The notes under the pieces are model-generated. The model ran no database searches. It was not told where the DNA came from and saw only the letters and a list, made by a program, of their open reading frames with translations. From an uncultured Collinsella sp. (GTDB lineage: Bacteria > Actinomycetota > Coriobacteriia > Coriobacteriales > Coriobacteriaceae), in contig UQRW01000034.1 of NCBI GenBank assembly GCA_900543515.1, positions 1 through 22,585 of the forward strand: a stretch of 22,585 bases of DNA, given 5' to 3'. Positions 15,059 through 22,585 of the stretch are shown here, piece by piece. Every line of letters begins with the position of its first letter. Within the stretch, counting starts at the first letter, position 1. The position numbers were made by a program, and so were the translations under genes.

Positions 15059-15598
15059 ATGAAGGTTATTCTTCTCGATGAGATCAAGGGCAAGGGCGGC
15101 GAGGGTGACGTCGTAGAGGTCGCTCAGGGTTACGCTGAGAACTTCCTGTTCCCCAAGAAGCTCGCTGTTGCCGCCACCAAGGGCAACCTCAAGCAGCTTG
15201 ACGAGCGTCGCAACAACATCGCCAAGCGCGAGGCCGTCCGTCTGGCTACCGCCAACGAGACCAAGGCTGCCTTCGAGGGCAAGACGGTCACCGTTGACGT
15301 CAAGGTCGGCGACGAGGGCATCCTCTTTGGCTCCGTTACCGCCGCTATGATCGCTGACGCCATCAAGGCTCAGCTCGGTATGGACATCGACCGCAAGCGC
15401 GTCGAGCTCGGTAAGCCCATCAAGGTTGCCGGTGCCCACACCGTTGCCATCTCGCTGTACCGCGAGATCAAGGCCGAGGTTGTCGTTCTCGTCGGCGTTA
15501 CCGCCGAGGAGCTCGCTGCCGAGGCTGAGGTCGAGGAGGCCGCTGAGGTCGCCGAGGCCGAGACCGCCGAGGTCGAGACTGAGGCTGCTGCCGAGTAG
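15059..15598 (+). CDS. rplI: 50S ribosomal protein L9 with long acidic C-terminal tail
   Basis: A 179-aa protein. Residues 1-149 match L9: the N-terminal rRNA-binding domain (MKVILLDEIKGKGGEGDVVEVAQGYAENFL in outline), the long connecting helix, and the C-terminal domain ending near VVVLVGV. L9 is usually about 150 aa. Here about 30 extra residues made only of Glu, Ala, Val and Thr (AEAEVEEAAEVAEAE-type repeats) follow, and the gene ends in a good terminator, so the tail is real. L9 sits at the base of the L1 stalk and helps reading-frame maintenance. The start is 15 nt after rpsR, with AGAAGGGAGA upstream. Confidence 0.96.
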   Translation: MKVILLDEIKGKGGEGDVVEVAQGYAENFLFPKKLAVAATKGNLKQLDERRNNIAKREAVRLATANETKAAFEGKTVTVDVKVGDEGILFGSVTAAMIADAIKAQLGMDIDRKRVELGKPIKVAGAHTVAISLYREIKAEVVVLVGVTAEELAAEAEVEEAAEVAEAETAEVETEAAAE

Positions 15599-15630
15599 CA
15601 TTTGCTGCAACGCAACAATCTTGTTCTAAG

Positions 15631-15668
15631 AAGGGCGCTCTGGGAAACCGGGGCGCCCTTTTGTTTTT
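15631..15668 (+). terminator. Terminator of the rpsF-rplI operon
   Basis: A 13-bp stem (15631-15643 with 15648-15660, two G-U pairs) closed by a GAAA tetraloop is followed by TTGTTTTTTG. It lies 33 nt past the rplI stop. Confidence 0.93.
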
Positions 15669-15822
15669 TGCGCTGAGTGGGTGTCATGGTGAACGTTGCG
15701 TCGAAGTCTTATATACAGGACCGTTCATCCGTTTGGTTCGGTGATGATTGGCGGCGCGCGGCGCGTTTTGGGACCGTAGCTGATACTATGGATGCTCGCA
15801 AGCGATATGAATGAGGATGCTC

Positions 15823-17214
15823 ATGGCATATGACGATAGGGAGACCGGGCTGACGGTCGAGGACCGCGGCTCAAAGTTGGGTCTTCCCCAAAACCAAGAT
15901 GCAGAGGCCAATGTGCTGGCCGCTATGCTGCTATCGCCCGAGGTGGTCGAAGAAGCCCAGGTCGAGCTGCAGCCCGATGACTTCTACCGGCCCATTCATA
16001 AGACCATCTATACCGCGATGGTCGATATGTACAACAGCCGCATTCCCATCGACTCCATCTCGCTGATCGATTACCTGCGAAGCATCAACAAGCTCGATGC
16101 CGTGGGCGGCGAAGCGTACATTTTGGAGTTGATGGGTCAGACCCTGTCGCTCGTCAACTGGCAGCATCATGCCGCCATCGTTCGCCGCGATTCGATGCTG
16201 CGTGAGCTGATCGGCGCCACCAACGAGATCAACGCGCTGGCATATAATGCCCCCACCGACACCAAAGAGGTTGTCGAGCTGGCCGAGAGCAAGCTGCTCA
16301 AGGTTACGGCGCGCGAGGTCAAGTCGAGTTACAAGACGTTGACCGAGTTTATGGTCGAGGCCTATAACGAGGCCGAGGAAGTGTGCCAGGCCGGTGGCCA
16401 GGCTGCGGGCGTGCCCACGGGCTTCCCGTCGCTCGACCGCATGCTCATGGGCTTCCGCGAGGGTCAGCTCATCATTATCGGCGCCCGTCCTGCTGTAGGT
16501 AAGACGTCGTTCGCTCTGAACCTGGCACTTAACGCTGCCGCTGCTGGTTATACCGTCGGCTTCTTCTCGCTGGAGATGTCGGGCAAGGAAATTGCCCAGC
16601 GTCTGATTTGCGCCTACGCCATGATCTCGATCAGTGACTTCCGCATGGGCCGTATTAGCCCCGAACAGTGGGCCAATATCAACGAGGCCACGCAGACCTT
16701 GTCCAAGCTCGATATTCTGATTGACGATACGCCCGGCACCACAGTGACCGAGATTCGCGCCAAGAGCCGCCGTATGCTCCATAACAAGGAGAAGGCAATC
16801 ATCATCCTGGACTACCTGCAGCTGGTGAGTCCTCCGCCGGGACGCCGCTCCGAGAGCCGTACCGTCGAGGTTTCGGAGATGTCGCGTGGTCTGAAGATCA
16901 TGGCCAAGGAGCTCAAGATCCCGCTCATCGCGCTGTCGCAGCTCTCGCGTCAGGTCGAATCCCGTACCGGCAAGCGCCCGCAGCTTTCCGACCTTCGTGA
17001 ATCGGGCTCCATCGAGCAGGACGCCGATATCGTCATGTTCTTGGACCGCTCCGCCGACGAGGCCGAAGCCTCGCGCGACGATCGACCCGACGAGGGCGTT
17101 ACGCGTATCGTCGTGGCCAAGAACCGTTCGGGCCCGATCGGCGACGTCGACCTGATGTTCCTGCCGGCATCCACCAAGTTCTATGAGCTTGATGGGGCAC
17201 ATGCCGAGGAGTAG
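15823..17214 (+). CDS. dnaB: Replicative DNA helicase DnaB
   Basis: A 463-aa hexameric helicase that unwinds DNA at the replication fork. The N-terminal domain (about 21-125, starting LPQNQDAEANVLAAMLLSPE) is followed by a linker and the RecA-like ATPase. Walker A is GARPAVGKTS (220-229), Walker B is around IIILDYLQL (about 324-332), and the arginine/DNA-loop blocks include SQLSRQVESR and SDLRESGSIEQDADIV. The length is normal and there is no intein. ATG 15823 is favoured over ATG 15811 because GAGGA (15813-15817) lies 5 nt upstream of it. It is separated from rplI by a terminator, so it has its own promoter; I see only a TACTAT -10 (15784-15789) with a poor -35. Confidence 0.97.
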   Translation: MAYDDRETGLTVEDRGSKLGLPQNQDAEANVLAAMLLSPEVVEEAQVELQPDDFYRPIHKTIYTAMVDMYNSRIPIDSISLIDYLRSINKLDAVGGEAYILELMGQTLSLVNWQHHAAIVRRDSMLRELIGATNEINALAYNAPTDTKEVVELAESKLLKVTAREVKSSYKTLTEFMVEAYNEAEEVCQAGGQAAGVPTGFPSLDRMLMGFREGQLIIIGARPAVGKTSFALNLALNAAAAGYTVGFFSLEMSGKEIAQRLICAYAMISISDFRMGRISPEQWANINEATQTLSKLDILIDDTPGTTVTEIRAKSRRMLHNKEKAIIILDYLQLVSPPPGRRSESRTVEVSEMSRGLKIMAKELKIPLIALSQLSRQVESRTGKRPQLSDLRESGSIEQDADIVMFLDRSADEAEASRDDRPDEGVTRIVVAKNRSGPIGDVDLMFLPASTKFYELDGAHAEE

Positions 17215-17235
17215 GACAGGCGCCCGTTGCACGGG

Positions 17236-17241
17236 TATACT
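17236..17241 (+). promoter_or_regulatory. -10 candidate for purA
   Basis: TATACT in the context GGGTATACTGGG lies 66 nt before the purA start. No good -35 is at 16-18 bp. The same GGGTA(T/G)A-like context recurs upstream of 431 and of purD, so it may be a local promoter style. Confidence 0.35.
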
Positions 17242-17307
17242 GGGAATGTTTTGTGCTTCTGCGTGCCGGCATGGCGCGTAGACAGTCCATGAATGTGAGG
17301 AGTAAAC

Positions 17308-18594
17308 ATGCCGTCAACCGTTTTGGTCGGTGCCCAGTGGGGCGATGAGGGCAAGGGTAAGATCTGCGACCTGGTCGCCGGCGACTTTGATGCCGTCGTG
17401 CGCTATTCGGGCGGCAACAACGCCGGCCACACCATCGTCGTCAACGGCAAAAAGTACGGCCTGCACCAGGTGCCCTCCGGCATCATGTATTCCGACCACG
17501 TGTCGGTGATCGGTAACGGCTGCGTCGTCAACCCCAAGGTTGTCCTTGAGGAGATCGACATGTTCGAGGCCGACGGCATCACCACCAAGAACCTCAAGAT
17601 TAGCGGCAACGCGCATGTCATCATGCCGTACCACATCGATCTGGATGGCGCCTTTGAGCAGAAGCTCGGCAAGAAGAACATCGGTACCACCAAGCGCGGC
17701 ATTGGTCCGTGTTATCAGGACAAGATGGCCCGCATTGGCCTGCGCATGCAGGACATGCTGGACGAGACGCTGTTCCGCGACAAGTTGGAGACCGCTCTCG
17801 CCCGCGTGAACCCCGAGCTCGAGCTCATCTACAACCTGCCCACCTACACCGTGGACCAGATTTGCGACGAGTACCTGCCGATGGCCGAGCGCCTGCGTCC
17901 CTACATCACCGAGACGAGCCTGCTGCTCAACAACATGATCGATGAGGGCAAGAACCTGCTGTTTGAAGGCGCCCAGGCGACGCTACTCGACATCGACCAC
18001 GGAACCTATCCGTACGTGACGTCTTCCAACTGCACCGCCGGCGGCGCCATCACCGGCTCTGGCGTGGGCATGAAGAACGTCGACCGCGTGCTGGGCGTCA
18101 TGAAGGCCTATATCACCCGCGTCGGTTCGGGCCCCATGCCCACCGAGCTTTCCTATGAGTCCGAGGCTGGCCACACGCTGACCGAGGAGGGCTATGAGTA
18201 CGGCGTGACCACCGGTCGCCGTCGTCGTTGCGGCTGGTTTGACGGCCCTATCGCCAACTATGCCTCGCGCGTCAACGGCCTCACCGACATCGCCGTGACC
18301 AAGCTCGACGTGCTTTCGGCCTTCGACACCATCAAGGTGTGCGTGGCCTACGACGTCGATGGCGAGCGCTACACGAGCGTGCCCGAGCATCAGGTGCGCT
18401 TTGAGCATGCCAAGCCCATCTACGAGGAGCTCCCCGGCTGGAAGTGCGACATCACCGGTTGCCGCAGCTTTGATGAGCTGCCGCAAGAGGCTCAGGACTA
18501 CGTGGCGTTTATCGAGGATCTGGCACACACCCGCGTGACGTTCATTGGCGTTGGCGCCGGTCGCGAGCAGATCATCAACCGATTCTGGAAGTAA
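17308..18594 (+). CDS. purA: Adenylosuccinate synthetase
   Basis: A 428-aa enzyme that joins IMP and aspartate with GTP to give adenylosuccinate, the first committed step to AMP. Signatures are visible: the GTP-binding loop GAQWGDEGKGK (residues 8-18), the family block GIGPCYQDKMARIG, FEGAQATLLDIDHGTYPYVTSSN, and the IMP/aspartate-binding segment TTGRRRRCGWFD. The length is typical. The start is fixed by GAGGAG (17297-17302), 5 nt upstream. It lies downstream of dnaB, as in many Gram-positive bacteria, and upstream of purD, so two purine genes are neighbours. Confidence 0.98.
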   Translation: MPSTVLVGAQWGDEGKGKICDLVAGDFDAVVRYSGGNNAGHTIVVNGKKYGLHQVPSGIMYSDHVSVIGNGCVVNPKVVLEEIDMFEADGITTKNLKISGNAHVIMPYHIDLDGAFEQKLGKKNIGTTKRGIGPCYQDKMARIGLRMQDMLDETLFRDKLETALARVNPELELIYNLPTYTVDQICDEYLPMAERLRPYITETSLLLNNMIDEGKNLLFEGAQATLLDIDHGTYPYVTSSNCTAGGAITGSGVGMKNVDRVLGVMKAYITRVGSGPMPTELSYESEAGHTLTEEGYEYGVTTGRRRRCGWFDGPIANYASRVNGLTDIAVTKLDVLSAFDTIKVCVAYDVDGERYTSVPEHQVRFEHAKPIYEELPGWKCDITGCRSFDELPQEAQDYVAFIEDLAHTRVTFIGVGAGREQIINRFWK

Positions 18595-18615
18595 TCGGTT
18601 TATACGGTTATTGCG

Positions 18616-18657
18616 ATATACCCCTTTGCAGCCCAGACGGGCGGCCGAGGGGTATAT
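18616..18657. promoter_or_regulatory. 10-bp inverted repeat containing the purD -10 candidate
   Basis: Perfect arms ATATACCCCT (18616-18625) and AGGGGTATAT (18648-18657) surround a GC-rich middle with GCCC/GGGC. The right arm contains TATATT (18653-18658), a good -10 for purD. The hairpin has only TTTG after it, so it is a poor terminator for purA and may be an operator or symmetric promoter site. Confidence 0.45.
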
Positions 18658-18711
18658 TTGCTTGCAAAGGGCTCGCGCGGAGCGGGCCATTCATCCATAG
18701 AGGAGGCACCC

Positions 18712-20016
<1,305 letters not shown>

Positions 20017-20037
20017 AATCCGAGAGGAATGAGACGG

Positions 20038-20733
20038 ATGGACGAGAAGAACGAAGAGCTCGTGGACGCGCAGATCGTCGAAGAGGACAGCCGCATGTAT
20101 GGGCACGCCGAGGGCGAGCCTGGTGGCGAGGTCGCTGACGAGCCGGCACTGGTGCTGGGCGACGACGACCCGCACGATGCCGAGCTGCACGAGAAGATTC
20201 TTTCGGAGGAGTGCGCCTGGAAGGGCAAGATTCTCGACGTCCACCGTCTTGAGGTTGAGCTGCCCAACGGTCACCGCAGCGCCCGCGATATCGTTCGCCA
20301 TCCGGGTGCGGCGGCCGTTGTGGCACTGACCGAGAGCGGCAAGATCGTACTGGTGCGTCAGTACCGCACCGCCATCGACCGCGTGACGGTCGAGATTCCT
20401 GCCGGCAAGCTCGACCCGGGAGAGGACCCGCTCGATTGCGCCAAGCGCGAACTGCATGAGGAGACGGGCTTTAAGGCTGGTCGTATTCGCTTTTTGACGT
20501 CGATTGTCACGTCCTGCGGTTTTTGCGATGAGATCATCCACATCTACTTGGCTACCAAGCTCGAGTTTGATGCGCCCAACCCCGATGATGACGAGTTTGT
20601 CAACGTGGACCTGGTGCCGCTGCACGAGCTGATCGACGCCGTGCTCGACGGCAAGATCGAAGACGCCAAGACCGTCGTAGGCGCGCTTGCCTGCGACAGC
20701 ATCGCACACCGACTAGGCGGAACTGAGCTTTAA
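20038..20733 (+). CDS. Nudix hydrolase, ADP-ribose pyrophosphatase-like
   Basis: A 231-aa protein. The Nudix box is complete at residues 123-145 (G-x5-E-x7-RELHEETGF), and the preceding strand pattern, with VALTESGKIVLVRQYR and VEIPAGKLDPGE, is typical of the ADP-ribose pyrophosphatase group. It would hydrolyse ADP-ribose or a similar nucleoside diphosphate to AMP and a phosphosugar; the exact substrate is not readable. About 55 N-terminal residues are very acidic, of low complexity and outside the normal domain. ATG 20038 is chosen because GAGAGGA (20022-20028) touches the alternative ATG 20029 but is 9 nt from 20038. A hairpin at 20744-20784 follows. Confidence 0.88.
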   Translation: MDEKNEELVDAQIVEEDSRMYGHAEGEPGGEVADEPALVLGDDDPHDAELHEKILSEECAWKGKILDVHRLEVELPNGHRSARDIVRHPGAAAVVALTESGKIVLVRQYRTAIDRVTVEIPAGKLDPGEDPLDCAKRELHEETGFKAGRIRFLTSIVTSCGFCDEIIHIYLATKLEFDAPNPDDDEFVNVDLVPLHELIDAVLDGKIEDAKTVVGALACDSIAHRLGGTEL

Positions 20734-20743
20734 AAGCGAGGGC

Positions 20744-20784
20744 GACCCTGGGGCAAACACTACTGATTATTTTGTCCCAGGGTC
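20744..20784 (+). terminator. 14-bp hairpin after the Nudix gene
   Basis: Arms 20744-20757 (GACCCTGGGGCAAA) and 20771-20784 pair fully with one G-U. The following bases TTACGTTATTGTTTT are only moderately T-rich. It probably ends the purD-Nudix transcript. The long symmetric stem could also be a dispersed repeat used as a terminator. Confidence 0.65.
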
Positions 20785-20814
20785 TTACGTTATTGTTTTA
20801 TCTCCGAGGACTGC

Positions 20815-22585
20815 ATGTTTAAGAGGTTTCTTTCTTACTACGAGCCCCAGATGGGGCTTTTTGTTGCTGATACTGTTTGTGCTCTGGTGCTTGCCGCCAT
20901 TGACCTGGCGTTCCCCATTATCCTGCGCAATTTGACCGGTGGGCTATTTGCTCAGGGTCAGGCTGCCATTATGCAGGCGCTCGGCATGATCGCGGTGGGC
21001 TTGGTGCTGATGTATGCCGTCCGCTGCGCCTGCCGCTACTTTGTGAGCTATTGGGGTCACGTGATGGGCGCGCGCATGGAGTCCAAGATGCGCGAGGACC
21101 TGTTCGACCAGTATGAGCGCTTTAGCTTTGCGTACTTCGACCGCAACAGCTCGGGTGACATGATGAGCCGCGTGGTCAACGACCTGTTCGATATCTGTGA
21201 GGCAGCGCATCACGTACCCGAGTGGATAATCATCTGCGGTATCGAGATCGTCGGCTCGTTTGTGATCCTCTTTACCATCGCTCCGGTGCTGGCGCTTGCC
21301 ATGGCCGTGGTGACGGCGGCGTTTGCGGTCATCATGTTTTGGCAGAACATGCGCATGCGCGAGGTCTTTAGCGACAATCGCAAAAAAATCAGCGGCATCA
21401 ATGCGCAGCTGCAGGATTCGCTGGCGGGCATACGCGTGGTCAAGAGTTTTGCCAATGAGGAGACCGAACGCTTCAAGTTCCGCGCCTCCAACAATCGCTA
21501 TCTTTCGTCCAAGGAGAACATGTATCACGCCATGGGCGTCTATACCGCGACGTATGGCCTGCTCTCGGGTGTGCTCTATGTGATCGTAGTGCTGCTGGGC
21601 GGATGGCTGGTCGCCCAGGGACAGCTACAGGCGGTCGATATGGCGACCTTCGCACTCTATATTTCGCTGTTCTGCACGCCGCTCGAGACGCTCGTCAATT
21701 CGGCCGAAACGTATCAGAAGGCTATCGCCGGCTTTAAACGTATGGACGAGGTGCTCTCGACCGCGCCGGATATCCAGGACAAGCCGGGCGCTACGGATCT
21801 GCAGGTGACTGCCGGCGCCGTGGAGTATCACGACGTGTGCTTTAACTACGAGGATGTCGAGCTGGGCGAGGGCTATGCCGACGAGCGTCCCGTTATCGAC
21901 CATATGAATCTGTCCATCAAGCCCGGGCAGACCATCGCGCTGGTTGGCCCTTCGGGCGGTGGCAAGTCCACGACCTGTTCGCTGCTGCCGCGCTTTTATG
22001 ACGTGGCTGCCGGATCCATTAGCATCGACGGCCAGGACGTGCGCGATGTGACGCAGCAGAGCCTGCGCCGCGCCATCGGCCTGGTGCAGCAGGATGTCTA
22101 TCTATTTGACGGTACGATTGGCGAGAACATCGCCTACGGCAAGCCGGGCGCCACGGCAGAAGAGATCGCCGAGGCCGCCCGTCGCGCCAACATCGATGCC
22201 TTTATCGAGTCGCTTCCGCAGGGCTACGACACCGTGGTGGGCGAGCGCGGCAGCCGTCTTTCGGGCGGACAGAAGCAGCGCGTTGCCATCGCGCGCGTGT
22301 TTCTCAAGAACCCCAAGATCCTGATTTTGGACGAGGCGACGAGTGCTTTGGATAACGAGAGCGAGGAGGCGGTGCAGGAGTCACTCGAAGAGCTGGCACG
22401 CGGCCGCACCACGATTATTATCGCCCACCGTCTTTCGACCATTAAGCATGCCGATGAGATTGCGACCGTTGAGCATGGTCGCGTTGTGGAGCGTGGCACG
22501 CACGAGGAGCTTCTCGCCCGTGGCGGCACCTATGCCCGTTACTATCGAATGCAGTTCGAAGGTGCGCGTGCGCACGAGCTCGACT
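20815..22585 (+). CDS. ABC transporter, fused membrane and ATPase domains (3' end outside window)
   Basis: 590 codons are present with no stop before the window edge. The N-terminal half (about 1-310) is an ABC-exporter membrane domain with six helices. The C-terminal ATPase has Walker A GPSGGGKST (about 378-386), Q-loop QQDVYLF, signature LSGGQ (482-486), Walker B ILILDEATSALD (502 onward) and switch His 538 (IAHRLST), so it looks active. A 9-residue acidic insert (VELGEGYADE) lies just before the first ATPase strand contacts. The arrangement is that of MsbA/BmrA/MdlB-type half-exporters; the substrate is unknown, and a second half-transporter could follow outside the window. Start ATG 20815 has GAGGA just upstream (20805-20809). 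Confidence 0.95.
   Translation, partial: MFKRFLSYYEPQMGLFVADTVCALVLAAIDLAFPIILRNLTGGLFAQGQAAIMQALGMIAVGLVLMYAVRCACRYFVSYWGHVMGARMESKMREDLFDQYERFSFAYFDRNSSGDMMSRVVNDLFDICEAAHHVPEWIIICGIEIVGSFVILFTIAPVLALAMAVVTAAFAVIMFWQNMRMREVFSDNRKKISGINAQLQDSLAGIRVVKSFANEETERFKFRASNNRYLSSKENMYHAMGVYTATYGLLSGVLYVIVVLLGGWLVAQGQLQAVDMATFALYISLFCTPLETLVNSAETYQKAIAGFKRMDEVLSTAPDIQDKPGATDLQVTAGAVEYHDVCFNYEDVELGEGYADERPVIDHMNLSIKPGQTIALVGPSGGGKSTTCSLLPRFYDVAAGSISIDGQDVRDVTQQSLRRAIGLVQQDVYLFDGTIGENIAYGKPGATAEEIAEAARRANIDAFIESLPQGYDTVVGERGSRLSGGQKQRVAIARVFLKNPKILILDEATSALDNESEEAVQESLEELARGRTTIIIAHRLSTIKHADEIATVEHGRVVERGTHEELLARGGTYARYYRMQFEGARAHELD

Noticed and set aside
13838..15610. 590-codon minus-strand frame across rpsF, ssb, rpsR and rplI
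   Set aside because: Antisense to four certain genes, low-complexity Leu/Gly/Asp translation, no ribosome-binding site that fits.
15931..17232. 433-codon minus-strand frame over dnaB
   Set aside because: Antisense shadow of DnaB with no recognisable domain.

Overview
The window is about 60% GC bacterial DNA and reads as a member of the Actinomycetota, class Coriobacteriia. Collinsella or a close relative is my best guess. The support is the GC-rich codon use, the rpsF-ssb-rpsR-rplI-dnaB-purA-purD gene order, strong Shine-Dalgarno sites with frequent GTG/TTG starts, and the look of the surface-protein and dispersed-palindrome content. No 16S sequence is present, so the genus is an inference from memory.

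Layout. (1) 1-323: a tRNA cluster (Ile cut by the window edge, terminator, Ala, Ile, terminator). (2) 431-3816: a bifunctional-nuclease-family protein, a small membrane protein, an unrecognised acidic protein and the translational GTPase TypA/BipA, closed by a terminator. (3) 3817-9751: an AT-richer accessory block holding a two-gene cell-wall pilus operon. It encodes a 1237-aa multidomain adhesin with an LPEAG sorting signal and, translationally coupled to it, a 550-aa pilin with an MPSTG signal. A third gene seems to have been lost: its ribosome-binding site and GTG start survive but open only a 30-codon frame. No sortase is in the window. The block is bracketed by inverted copies of a 29-bp imperfect palindrome (one on the left, two abutting on the right). 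(4) 9761-11703, minus strand: an exported bactofilin-like membrane protein and a UPF0126/TRIC-type channel protein. (5) 11833-13107: a solo PD-(D/E)XK nuclease-like gene between two inverted copies of an ~80-bp palindrome. (6) 13176-13405, minus strand: tRNA-Ser(CGA) and tRNA-Ser(GGA), each with a terminator hairpin. (7) 13810-22585: core genes on the plus strand: rpsF-ssb-rpsR-rplI with a structured leader, dnaB, purA, purD, a Nudix hydrolase and the start of an ABC exporter that runs off the window.

How it fits together. Regions 1, 2, 6 and 7 are housekeeping: translation, replication, purine synthesis and nucleotide clean-up. Regions 3 to 5 are the accessory part. The most interesting observations are the two families of palindromic elements, each placed in inverted orientation around accessory cargo (a pilus operon, and a nuclease), the decapitated third gene of the pilus operon, and the abrupt base-composition mosaic inside the pilin gene. 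I cannot show that either bracketed block is mobile; copy-number and empty-site searches would decide.
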